Of a stretch of 64,000 nucleotides of DNA, positions 30,097-40,200 are shown one piece after another. Numbering within the stretch: the first letter of the stretch is position 1; the number at the start of each line of letters is the position of its first letter. The notes beneath the pieces were generated by a model that worked only from the letters and a program-made list of their open reading frames with translations, made no database searches and was not told where the DNA came from. The stretch is from Stenotrophomonas sp. SAM-B (GTDB taxonomy: Bacteria > Pseudomonadota > Gammaproteobacteria > Xanthomonadales > Xanthomonadaceae). The position numbers and the translations under genes were made by a program. The DNA is taken from NCBI RefSeq assembly GCF_013387485.1, contig NZ_JABBXB010000009.1, forward strand, positions 1 to 64,000, read 5' to 3'.

Positions 30097-30148
30097 CCGC
30101 GGGCAGACGTTCAGCGGTCTGCGGTTTGCGATCAGCAACTGGTCACCC

Positions 30149-33100
30149 TCAGCGGACCAGTGGTCCGCTGTTACCGGGGGCGTGCAGGACCCGCGCGATC
30201 GCCTCCACCAGCAGGTCGCCGGTCACCGGCTTGCGCAGGAACGCATCGAAGCCGGCATCGCGGGCCTGCTGCTCGATCGACGGATCCGTCCGCGCGGTCA
30301 CCGCGATCAGAGGCATCTCGAAGCCCTGGCTGCGCAGATGCCCGGCCAACGCGATGCCGCCGAGGCCCGGGAGGTCCAGGTCCATCAGCGCCACATCGAA
30401 CGGCGCCTCGCTGACCTCGCGCAACGCCGACAATGCGTGCTCGGCATGCACCACCTCATGCCCGCGCGCAGACAACAATCCGCTGACCACTTCAGCCACC
30501 GTCAGATCGTCCTCCACCAGCAGGATCCGCAGCGGCGGCAACACCCATTGCGCGCCCTCGGCGGCGCCGGGCGCGCCAGTCGTGCCCGGCTCCAGCGGCA
30601 ACGGCAGCGTCACTGTGAAGCGGGTCCCCACGCCGAGCTGGCTCTGCACGCCGATCTGTCCCTGCATCGCCAGCGCCAGTTCGCGACAGATCGCCAGTCC
30701 CAGCCCACTGCCGCCGTACTGCGCCGCGGTGCGCGCGCCATCGGCCTGCTCGAAGCGACGGAACAGCCGCTCCTGCTGATCGGCACTGATGCCCGGCCCG
30801 GTGTCGGACACTTCGATATGCAGCCCGCGGCCGGGCGTGATCGCGCGCAGCGTCAGACGCACTTCGCCGTGGCTGGTGAACTTGACGGCATTGCCGAGCA
30901 GATTGAGCAGGATCTGCCGCACGCGCAGTTCATCGCCGATGGTGCGGGTACCGGGCGCCACCGTGTTGTCGACCACGAACCGCAGTCCCTTCTGCCCCGC
31001 CAGCGCGGCCATCAGGGCACAGACATCGTCGATCGGCCGCTGCAGCTGGAACGGCTGCGCCTGCAGTTCCAGCCGCCCCGATTCGATCCGCGCCAGGTCC
31101 AGCGCATCGTTGACCAGGTGCAGCAGATGTTCACCGGCATGCCGGATCGATTCGGTATAGCCGCGCTGCTGCGCGTTCAACGGCGAGGACAGCAGCAGTT
31201 CGCTCATGCCCAGCACCCCGGTCATCGGCGTCCGAACTTCGTGGCCGAGGTTCGCCAGGAAACGCGTCTTGGCCATCGAGGCCTGCTCGGCCAGCTCCTG
31301 CTTCTGCAGCGCCAGCTGGTAGGCATGCCGGCGCTGCAGCCGGCGCCGGTACAGCCAGGCGAACAGACTGAGCAGCAGCAGCACGATCGAGGTCAGCAGC
31401 AACAATCCCGACAGGCTGCGCCACCACGGCGGCAGCACCCGGAACTCCAGCACCTGCACGCGCGACCAGATCTGGTCGGCCGAGCGCGCCTGCACCTCCA
31501 GGCGATACCGGCCCGGCGGCAGGCGGGAGAACAGACGCTCGCCCCCCGGCCCCACTTCAACCCAATCGGGATCGTAGCCGGCCAGGCGGTAGCGGTAGTT
31601 GTTGGACGTGGAGTCGGCGAACGACAGCAGCCGCGCTACGATCCGCAGGTCGCGGTCGCCATCGGCGATGTCCAGCGGCACCGCATGGGTCAGGTCCAGC
31701 ACGCGCTCGCCGCGGCGCACCTCGACCCGCTCGATCACCAGCGGCGCACGGCGCGTGGCCGGCTTGACCTGCGCGGGATCGAATATCACCACGCCGGCCG
31801 GCGTGCCGCCGACGATGCGCCCGCTCGCGGTCAGGGTCAGTGTGCGGCGACGGAATTCCTGGCTGGGCAGGCCATCGTGCACGCCATACTGGCGCACGCT
31901 GGCGGCCTGCGGATCGACCCGCACCAGCCCACGCGCGTTGGCCGCCCATATCACGCCCTGCCGGTCGACCACCAGGCCGGTCGCGGTGATCGCCGGATAG
32001 CCCGCACCACTGCCGATCACTTCCTGCAGGGTCAGCCGATCGCCCTGCCAGCCGTAGTGCGACAGCTTGCCTTCTTCGGACAGCCACACACTGTCATCGC
32101 CGGCCAGCGCCATGGCATACACGCCTGCCGAAGGTCCGCCGGGCAGGGGCGTGAAACGCGATTCCGCCGCCACCCATTCCAGCAGACCCTGCCCGGTGGC
32201 GACCCACAGGCGATCCTGCGGCCCACACTGGATGTCCAGCACGCTCTGACCGAGCTTCAGCCCGGCATGGCCCAACGCGACCCGATGCAGCACGCGCCCG
32301 TCGAGATCGCGTTGCTGCAAACCGTTGGCCGACGCTGTCCACAGGCGCTGGCCATCGCACAGCACCAAGGATTCGATCGGGCCCTCCATGGCCGCATCGA
32401 CCGCCGCATCGCGCCCCCAGCGCCGGATCCGCTTCTCGCGGGGGTCGTAGCGCAGCAGCGCATCCCAGGAACCGATCCAGACCTGCCCGCGCGGATCCTC
32501 GAGTACCGACTGCAGCCACTGCGTACCATCCACCCAGGTCCGGTGCTGCTCGATCTTTCCGCTCACCGGGTCGAGCTTGTCCAGCGCGCCATGCGTGCCC
32601 ACCGTCCACACGCCCCCGTCGGCGGCCGCACCCATGCCCAGCACATACGCGTTGCGCAGCGACGCTGGATCGTCTTCCAGCCGCGAGAGCACCGAGAACT
32701 GCCACCAGCGCGGCAGCAGGTGCCACAGGCCGCCGTTGGTGCTGGCCAACCAGATGCCCCCCTCGCGATCCTCGTAGGCGCCGGTCCAGTTCGGCCGTAC
32801 CTGCCCACGGGCGATCGCGCTGTACAGCGGCACCTGCTGGAACTGCCCGTTCATGGCGCGACCCAACCCGGAGCGCGTGTCGAGCCAGTAACCGCCCTGT
32901 TCGTCGCGCAGCATCATTCCCAGGATCTGATCACCTTCGGCAACCGTCCACGGCGCCGGCGCGAAGCGACCGTCCGGGCGGCGCACGGTGACCCCGGCAT
33001 TGCTGTTGATCCACAGGCTGCCGTCCGGCTCGGCGGTGAGCCCGGTGATGACCCGCGCCGACAACTGCGTGCTCGGCACCGGTTCGAAATCGTGCCCGGT

Positions 33101-33697
33101 CCAGCGCGCCAGGCCCGCCTGCGAACCGATCCACAACGTGCCATCGAGCGTGGTGGTCAGATAGCCGACCGAGGCGGCCGGCAGGCTGCGTGGATTGCCG
33201 GGCTCGGGCATGAAGCGGGTCAGCGTCCCGTCGCGCTCGAGCCGATGCAGCCCGCCCTGGTAGGTACCAAACCAGATCGCGCCATCCGGCGTGGAGGCCA
33301 CGCTCCAGATCGTGTTGCTGCCGATCTCGGGATGGCTGTTGCGGTCGTAGAAGCGGATTTCGCGCCGATCGGCCGACATCATCGCCAGGCCGGCATTCTC
33401 CGTGCCGATCCACAACTGGTTGCGCGCATCCACGTGCACGCTCCAGACATGGTTGTCGCGCAGGCCATCCTCGGCGCGCCAGATCCGGTAGTTGCGGCCG
33501 TCGTAACGGGCCAGGCCATCGTTGGTGGCGATCCACAGGTAGCCGTAGCGATCCTCGGCCATGCGGTTGACGGTGTTGGACGGCAGACCATCGAACACGG
33601 TCAGCTGCCGCGGCGTCGGCGGTACCGGCTGGGCCAGCGCGACCGCCGGCCAGAGCACACACAGGCCGATCAGCAACGGCCACAGCACACGCAACAC
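30149..33697 (-). CDS. Hybrid histidine kinase D (propeller-Y_Y_Y-HisKA-HATPase-REC), complete
   Basis: This 1182-residue sensor has a signal peptide (1-22), a long two-component-regulator propeller with repeats such as DGLPSNTVNRM and YLWIATNDGLARYDG (about 30-660), and a Y_Y_Y domain (about 695-755). A membrane segment follows (about 762-785). The cytoplasmic part has HisKA with LGHEVRTP (His819), an HATPase with NLLGNA, DTGPGI and GGSGLGL, and a receiver with VEDD, Asp1106 and RKPV. All catalytic residues are present. GTG start at 33697 has GGGAG upstream. Last gene of the four-kinase array; its stop lies in a 21-bp palindrome. There is no DNA-binding output domain; ligand unknown. Confidence 0.92.
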   Translation of the reverse strand: MLRVLWPLLIGLCVLWPAVALAQPVPPTPRQLTVFDGLPSNTVNRMAEDRYGYLWIATNDGLARYDGRNYRIWRAEDGLRDNHVWSVHVDARNQLWIGTENAGLAMMSADRREIRFYDRNSHPEIGSNTIWSVASTPDGAIWFGTYQGGLHRLERDGTLTRFMPEPGNPRSLPAASVGYLTTTLDGTLWIGSQAGLARWTGHDFEPVPSTQLSARVITGLTAEPDGSLWINSNAGVTVRRPDGRFAPAPWTVAEGDQILGMMLRDEQGGYWLDTRSGLGRAMNGQFQQVPLYSAIARGQVRPNWTGAYEDREGGIWLASTNGGLWHLLPRWWQFSVLSRLEDDPASLRNAYVLGMGAAADGGVWTVGTHGALDKLDPVSGKIEQHRTWVDGTQWLQSVLEDPRGQVWIGSWDALLRYDPREKRIRRWGRDAAVDAAMEGPIESLVLCDGQRLWTASANGLQQRDLDGRVLHRVALGHAGLKLGQSVLDIQCGPQDRLWVATGQGLLEWVAAESRFTPLPGGPSAGVYAMALAGDDSVWLSEEGKLSHYGWQGDRLTLQEVIGSGAGYPAITATGLVVDRQGVIWAANARGLVRVDPQAASVRQYGVHDGLPSQEFRRRTLTLTASGRIVGGTPAGVVIFDPAQVKPATRRAPLVIERVEVRRGERVLDLTHAVPLDIADGDRDLRIVARLLSFADSTSNNYRYRLAGYDPDWVEVGPGGERLFSRLPPGRYRLEVQARSADQIWSRVQVLEFRVLPPWWRSLSGLLLLTSIVLLLLSLFAWLYRRRLQRRHAYQLALQKQELAEQASMAKTRFLANLGHEVRTPMTGVLGMSELLLSSPLNAQQRGYTESIRHAGEHLLHLVNDALDLARIESGRLELQAQPFQLQRPIDDVCALMAALAGQKGLRFVVDNTVAPGTRTIGDELRVRQILLNLLGNAVKFTSHGEVRLTLRAITPGRGLHIEVSDTGPGISADQQERLFRRFEQADGARTAAQYGGSGLGLAICRELALAMQGQIGVQSQLGVGTRFTVTLPLPLEPGTTGAPGAAEGAQWVLPPLRILLVEDDLTVAEVVSGLLSARGHEVVHAEHALSALREVSEAPFDVALMDLDLPGLGGIALAGHLRSQGFEMPLIAVTARTDPSIEQQARDAGFDAFLRKPVTGDLLVEAIARVLHAPGNSGPLVR
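30150..30170. repeat. 21-bp palindrome at the 3' end of kinase D
   Basis: CAGCGGACCA, a single G, and TGGTCCGCTG form perfect 10-bp arms covering the last codons and stop of the gene. On the minus strand it is headed by GGTAAC, similar to the GTAG palindromes. Confidence 0.7.
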
Positions 33698-33754
33698 CTG
33701 ATGGCTCTCCCGGGTCTGTCCGTGGATTCACTGCTGCCGCCCGGAATGGGCCTG

Positions 33755-36700
33755 TCACCCCCGACCACCCCGGTCACCGGGCAACGCCCCGCATAGTAAA
33801 CCGTTCCCCGGGCCGGCACGATCCACGTCACTTGCCATGATCCGCTGTATCGCCGCGTGCAGTGCACCGCCCTGCAGCGGCTTGTGCAGCAGACCGTCGG
33901 CCCCGGCAGCGGCGACCGTGGCCTCCAGATCCGGCTCCCGGCGGGCCGTGAGCACCAGGACCGGCAGGCGGTGGTCGCGCTGGCGCACCAGGCGCAGCAG
34001 CGACAGCCCGTCCATGCCGGGCAGATCCAGATCCAGCAGCATCAGCTGCGTGCCGGGCCGGGCCAGGGCGGTCAACGCCGCCAGCGCGTGCCCGGCGGCA
34101 ACCACCGCGTGCCCCCGCATGCGCAGCAGGCCGATGACGACCTCGGCCACGAGAGGATCGTCTTCCACCAGCAGGACCTGCAGGCCATCGTGCTCAACCA
34201 CTACCGGCTCCGGCTCCGGCATCCGCACTGCGCAACCGGCCAGCGGTACGCTCAACACGGCCTGCCAGCGATGATCAGGCAACTGCAGCACGCGCAGGCC
34301 TCCCTGCATCGCAGCGGCCAGCACGTCCACGTCGGCCAGCATCTCGCGCACTGCGGCCAGCGCAGGCGATGGAAGCGCACCGGGCACCGCGATGACATCC
34401 AGCAGCAGGCCGGTGCCACCCGGCAGCCACGCCATGCGCAGGGTCACGCGGGTCGCCCCGACCTGCAGGGCGAGCCCGCGCGCGAGCAGGTGTACGGCCT
34501 GTCGCAGCCGGTCCGGATCGCCGACGCGACAGGCACCCGCCGGCAGTGGCGGGCCCAGCGACAGCCGGCAGCCGTGCAGCTCCAGACAGGCGGCCAGCGC
34601 GGCCTCCATGTCCATTCTCCAGGGCCCGATGGCGAAACGGCGTGGCTGGAGACATATTTTTCCGGCCTGCAGCCGGGCGGTCTCCAGCGCTTCGTCGACC
34701 ACCTGCAGCAAGGCGCGCCCTCCCTGCTCGATGTGCAGCACCTGCTCCCGCGCGTGCCCGGACAGCGGACCGGACAGCAGCAGTTCGCTCATGCCCAGCA
34801 CACCGGTCAGCGGCGTCCGCACTTCGTGGCCGAGCGTGGCGAGATACTGCTGCTTGGCCTGCGCCGCCCGCTCGGCGCGCGCCTGCCGGCGTGCCGCCGC
34901 GCGCCGGGCGTTCGCCCGCTTCTGGTGGCGCCGCACGGCCGCTGCCAACAACACGGCACTGCCGGTGGCGACCAGCCAGAACAGCGCCCATGCGCCAGGA
35001 TGGGCCCAGCCGTTGTGGTCCACCTGCAGCCGCACCTGCTGCAGTGGCGTCCACTGGCCGCCCACGCCACGCGCCTGGAACTCGAGCACGTGTGCACCGG
35101 CCGGCAGGCTTGGAAAGCCACGCGTCCCGCGTCGTCCGGCGCGGACCCACGCCGGATCCTGCCCGCGCAGCCGGAACCGGTAGTCGGTCATGCCGCGCTG
35201 GCCGCCGGACAGCAGCCTCGCCGACAACTGGATGTCGCGATCGTCGGCGTTGAGCCGCAGCGGATCGCCGGCCGGCAGCTCGATCCATCGCCGCTGGCGA
35301 CGGACCTGCACACGGTCGATGACCAGCAGCGGAGCGACCGTGGTCGCGATCATGCCGGCCGGATCCAGGGCCAGCACGTCGCCGGCCAGATCCATCGCCA
35401 GCAGGTGGCCGCCGACCGCGAGCATGCCGAGGTCGAACACCATCGGCGGCAGCCCATCATCGACTGTATACAGCCGGGCGCTGCGGCGGTCGGGTGCCAA
35501 CCGCACCACGCCACGCGCGGTGGTGGCCCACATCGCCCCGTCGCCCGCATCGGCCAATCCACGCGGCACCGCCGCCGGCAGCCCCTGCGCGGCGTCGACC
35601 CGGATGGCCCCCTGCAGGCCAACCGATGCGCGCCGGTAGACGGTCCAGCCGTCCGGGTCGCCCGCCCAGAGCTGGCCATCGGCGGCCAGATGCAGCGCCC
35701 CGACCGCGCGGCGCGGGCCGCCCGGCACGGGATCGAAGCGAGCGTGCGCCGGTTGCCACTGCTTCAGCCCCTCGCTGTCGCCCAGCCACAGCTGCCCGGC
35801 CGGGTCGCATTGCAGGACGAACGCAGTGCCGCCCGGACGCAGTCGCGCCGCGTCGTACGTGCGCTCGACCAGCACCCGTCCGTCGTCCGCCCGCTGCTGC
35901 AGCCGCCCGTTACCGGCCAGCCATAACCGGCCATCGCAGGCCGCCAGCGCGGCCTGCGTCGACACCGCCGATCCGGTATCGTCCGCGCCCACCCGCCAGC
36001 GCCGCCGCTGCCCCCGCACCGGATCGATCCGGGTCAACCACGGGGCCGCGAACACCCACACCCTGCCCTGTCCGTCTTCGACCACCCCGTGGCGATCGGG
36101 ACGCGAAGGATCGTGCGTGTAGGACCAGCGCCCCCGCGAAAATCCGTGTACCGGCGAGACCTTGCCCAGCCATCCGCCGCGCGCCCGCCAGGCCTGTCCG
36201 TCGGCTGCAGCGGCGAGCCCGCCCGGCGCACCGGCCAGTGGATCGGCCGGTGCGATGAAGCGCTCGAGGTGTCGCCACTGCGCGCCGAGCCGCCAGACCC
36301 CCTGATGGCTGCCCAGCAACCAGACGCGTCCCTGCCGGTCTTCGATCACCCGCACGATGTGCGGCGTGCTGCGCCCGTGCAGGTGGGGCAGCGTGATCGC
36401 ATGGTGGTCCCGGCCGTGCCGGTCCTGCCACCACAGCTGCCCGCCGTCGGCAAACCAGTCTCCACCGGCACGGCTGGAGCCGAGCCACCGTGCCGGTTCG
36501 CGCGGCCGTGGTGCGGGCTGCAACGTGGGCAGATGTCGCACCTCGGTGCCGTCGGCGGTACTCGAGCGCAGCCAGCCCTGTGCATCCCGCCCGAGTGCCG
36601 TCACCGGCAGCGTGGACGCGCCCAGCATCGCCGGCGTCTGCAACCGTTCGTCGTGCCACCGCGCCAGTCCCGCCGCACTGCCGATCCATACCCCGCCCTG

Positions 36701-37234
36701 CGGATCGGCCGCGAGGTGCTCCACCCGTGCCGATGGCAGGCCGCCGCCAGCGCCTGGCAGGTACTGACGCAGCCGGCGGTCGCGCCCCAGCCGGAACAGC
36801 CCCGCGTCGCGGGTACCAAACCAGACGTCGCCCGCGTCCATCGGCTGGATCGCCAGCACCGGACTGGTCGCGGCCGCCGGCGCGGGCGGTCCCGCCCAGC
36901 GCTCGAACCGCTGGCGATCGGCCGACAGTCGCTGCAGGTAGCCATTGGCGGTGCCGATCCAGAGCTGGTCGCGGGCGTCCAGCGCCATGCTGCGCACCTC
37001 GTTGTCGGCCAGGCCGTGCTCCATGCGCCACACCCGGAAGCCGCCCCCGTCGTAGCGGGCCAGGCCATCGCTGGTCGCGAACCAGAGGTAACCCTGCCGG
37101 TCCTCCACGATCTGATGCACCACATTGGACGGCAGGCCATCCACGGTGGTGACGCGCGCGCCGTGGCTCGGCAGCGCCAGTGCGGGCAGCGCCTGCAACA
37201 GCCAGACCAGCAGCGCACAGACCCATCGCTTCAT
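33755..37234 (-). CDS. Hybrid histidine kinase C: His and receiver intact, ATPase domain degenerate
   Basis: The 1159-residue paralogue has a signal peptide (about 1-20), propeller repeats beginning DGLPSNVVHQIVEDRQGYLWF, a Y_Y_Y domain, a membrane segment and HisKA with [10 protein letters not shown] (His803). The following domain has lost ATP binding: the N box is RQAVHLLARGLAL instead of RQILLNLLGNA, the DTGPGI box is replaced by VIAVPGAL, and the ATP lid with GGSGLGL is absent, about 25 residues shorter. The receiver is complete, with VEDD, Asp1068 and HKPL. The ATG overlaps the end of gene B by 4 nt (ATGA). The reading frame is intact over 3.5 kb, arguing against recent pseudogene decay. 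It probably needs a partner kinase domain. Confidence 0.9.
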   Translation of the reverse strand: MKRWVCALLVWLLQALPALALPSHGARVTTVDGLPSNVVHQIVEDRQGYLWFATSDGLARYDGGGFRVWRMEHGLADNEVRSMALDARDQLWIGTANGYLQRLSADRQRFERWAGPPAPAAATSPVLAIQPMDAGDVWFGTRDAGLFRLGRDRRLRQYLPGAGGGLPSARVEHLAADPQGGVWIGSAAGLARWHDERLQTPAMLGASTLPVTALGRDAQGWLRSSTADGTEVRHLPTLQPAPRPREPARWLGSSRAGGDWFADGGQLWWQDRHGRDHHAITLPHLHGRSTPHIVRVIEDRQGRVWLLGSHQGVWRLGAQWRHLERFIAPADPLAGAPGGLAAAADGQAWRARGGWLGKVSPVHGFSRGRWSYTHDPSRPDRHGVVEDGQGRVWVFAAPWLTRIDPVRGQRRRWRVGADDTGSAVSTQAALAACDGRLWLAGNGRLQQRADDGRVLVERTYDAARLRPGGTAFVLQCDPAGQLWLGDSEGLKQWQPAHARFDPVPGGPRRAVGALHLAADGQLWAGDPDGWTVYRRASVGLQGAIRVDAAQGLPAAVPRGLADAGDGAMWATTARGVVRLAPDRRSARLYTVDDGLPPMVFDLGMLAVGGHLLAMDLAGDVLALDPAGMIATTVAPLLVIDRVQVRRQRRWIELPAGDPLRLNADDRDIQLSARLLSGGQRGMTDYRFRLRGQDPAWVRAGRRGTRGFPSLPAGAHVLEFQARGVGGQWTPLQQVRLQVDHNGWAHPGAWALFWLVATGSAVLLAAAVRRHQKRANARRAAARRQARAERAAQAKQQYLATLGHEVRTPLTGVLGMSELLLSGPLSGHAREQVLHIEQGGRALLQVVDEALETARLQAGKICLQPRRFAIGPWRMDMEAALAACLELHGCRLSLGPPLPAGACRVGDPDRLRQAVHLLARGLALQVGATRVTLRMAWLPGGTGLLLDVIAVPGALPSPALAAVREMLADVDVLAAAMQGGLRVLQLPDHRWQAVLSVPLAGCAVRMPEPEPVVVEHDGLQVLLVEDDPLVAEVVIGLLRMRGHAVVAAGHALAALTALARPGTQLMLLDLDLPGMDGLSLLRLVRQRDHRLPVLVLTARREPDLEATVAAAGADGLLHKPLQGGALHAAIQRIMASDVDRAGPGNGLLCGALPGDRGGRG

Positions 37235-40200
37235 GCGACGCGCCTGCAGCGCGCCAGGGCATCGGCCAGCGCCGCCCGGCTCACCGGGAGCCGCAGAAAC
37301 ACATCGAAACCGGCTGCCATGGCTTCGCGCTGGGCGCCCGCATCCGCGCGCGGGGTCAAGGCGACCCGGGGCACACCCGGCGAGCATCGCGACAACCGTG
37401 TACCGGCCCGCTCACCGCCAGCGCACAGGTCGGGGTCGACCACGATCACATCCCAGCCCATGCCCTCGCCCGCCCCCGGCGGGACGTCATCGAGCCCAGC
37501 TACATACCGCGCCGAATGCCCCAGCGATGCCAGCGCTGCCGGCAGCACCTGGCCGACCACCGGCAACGGATGCACCACCAGCACCCGCAGCTGTCCGGCA
37601 CCGATCGGTTCGGCACGCGCGCACAACGGCGTGCCTGCGGCGCCGCCATCGACGTGCGGCAGGGGCAGGCAGACCTCGAAGCAGGTTCCCTCGCCGGGAC
37701 GGCTGCTGACCGTGATGTCGCCGCCCATGGCCAGCGCCAGATCGCGGGAGATGGACAGCCCGAGGCCACTGCCGCCATGGCCCGCGGCCGTCCGTGCACC
37801 GTCGGCCTGTTCGAAGCGCTGGAACAGGCGCTGGCATTGCGCGGGGGTCATGCCGGGCCCCGTATCGAGCACCCGCAGCAGCACGCCATCGCGCCCGTCC
37901 GCCCACCGCGCTTCCAACCGGACCGCGCCCTGCGTGGTGAACTTCAGCGCATTGCCCACCAGGTTGAGCAGGATCTGGCGCAGGCGTCGTGCATCGCCGA
38001 TGAAGCAGGCCGACGCCGGCACCGTGCTGGACCACTCCAGCACCAGCGCCTTGCCCTGCGCCACCGGCAACAACAGCGCATGCAGTTCTTCGATCAGATC
38101 CTGGAGCGCGAACGGTGCCGGCTGCAGTTGCAACTGCCCGGATTCGATACTGGCCATGTCCAGTGCATCGTCCATCAAGCGCAACAGGTGTTCGCCGGCG
38201 TAATGGAGGCTGTTGATCCGGTTGCGCTCCTCCGGAGCCAGCGGCGCACGCAGCAGCAGTTCGCTCCAGCCCAGCACGGCGGTCATCGGCACACGGATGC
38301 GCTCGCCCAGCGCGGCGAGGAAGCGGGTGCGCTGCACGGACGCGCGATCGGCACGCTGTTGCCGGCCGCGCAGCCAGCGCCAGCGTCGCTGCCGTCGCCG
38401 ACGCGCCTGATAGGCGCATCCTCCCAGCCATGCCACGCCGATCGCGGTAGCCGCGGCGGCCCACCGCGCCGGCGGCGTCTGCCACCACGCCGGCGCGACC
38501 TGCAAGGTGATCCGGCGAGACGGCGACCAGCTCCCGTCGCCCTGCCGGGCCTGTACGTCCAGCGTCTGCAGACCTGGCGGGAGACGCTCGAACACGCGCA
38601 GCCCGGCGGCACCGCTTTCCTGCCACTCCGGATCGAGCCCCTGCAGCCGGAACCGGTAGCGTACGTGGGCCTGGTCGCCGCCACTGAGCAGGCGCGCGGC
38701 GACGCGGATGTGCCGGTCCGCCCCCGACAACGGTATTGGCCCGGTGCCGACCGGCAGGGTGATCTGCGCGTTGCCCCGACGGGCGGTAAGGGCGTGTATC
38801 ACCAGACCCGGCGTTCGCGCCGGGCGCAGTACGGCCACCGGATCGAACAGCAGAACACCGCCCTCATGCACCGCCGCGACCATATGGTCGCCGGCAGTCC
38901 GCACCAGCCGACGTGGCAACACGTCATGCGCCGGCAGCCCATCGTCGCTGCCGAAGCGGCGTACCCCGCCCCCATGCGGATCGACGCGGACCAGCCCACG
39001 CGCGTCGCCGACCCACGCAACGCCGCGCGCGTCGACCACCAGCGCCCGCGCGAGCAGCTGCGGGTAGCCCTGCACCGGACCAAACGTGTGCGTCATGCGC
39101 AGCTGCTGCCCATCCCACCGATAGCGGCGCAGCACGGACGGACTGCTGACCCAGTAGTGGCCATCCCCACCGCGTGCGATCGCGCCCACCTCAGCGCGCG
39201 GTGCGCCTTCGACCGAGGCGAAGCGTTCCTGTGCGGGCAACCAGCGCTTCACGCCGCTGCGATCAACCGCCCACAGATCGCCATCGTCGGTACACAGCAG
39301 TTGCGGGCCGTGCACCGGCGGCACCAGGCCCAGTGTCTGTGGCACGGCGGACATCTGCAGCGCGCCCTCGGCATCGCGTCGCTGGATGCGGTCGGCACGG
39401 GCCAGCCAGAGCGAGCCGTCGGCGCAGGCCTGCAGGTCCACCGCGCCCGTACCGCCCTCCCACCCCAGCAACCAGTGCCGCAACCGGCCGGTGCCGGGCA
39501 CGTAACGGGACAACGTGTTGCCGCTGGTGACCCATACCTGGCCGCGGCGATCTTCGGCCATGCCCACCGCACCCGTGCGCAGACGCACGGGGCGGTAGTC
39601 GAAGCCCCGGTCGCTGTGCCCGGTACGCAGGTCCACACGCTGCACGCTGCCGCTCTCGCTGGCCACCCACACCCGCGCGTCGCCGGAGGGCACCAGGGCC
39701 AGGACATGGTCGCCGTCCAACCCCGGTCCGCCGTCGCGTGCGCCCGGCAGCAGCGTGAACTGACGCCAGCGCGCGGGCAGATGCCATACCCCTTGGCCGC
39801 GACCGATCCACCACAGGCCGCCGACCCGGTCTTCAAGCGCTTGACCCACCACGGCGGCCCCGAGCGCACCGCCATCGTGTCCACGCAACGGGACCGGCTG
39901 CGGCGCCTGGCCAGGCGGATGACGCAGCAGGCCCGCAGACCCGGTGGTCCATAGTTCTCCCTCCGTGCTACGCAGCACCGGCATGTCCGGATGTGCCGGC
40001 GGGGGCAGCAGTACCCCGTCGGCAGTCCAGCGATGCACGCCCCGTCGCGTCTTCGCCCACACGCCGCCGCCGGGATCGGGCCACAGCGATTGAATGTCTC
40101 CGCGCTCACCCCGCGGCAACGGCAGGACGGCGAAGCGGCTGCCCTCGCGCCGCAGGGCGCCCTCCGGCGTGCCGACCCACAGCCGGCCATCGCGATCGGT

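Noticed and set aside
30182..33796. Long plus-strand open frames opposite kinases D and A (also 41200-44409)
   Set aside because: Both are mirror frames of high-GC kinase genes with biased codon positions; their translations lack domains and are rich in Arg, Gln, His and Pro.
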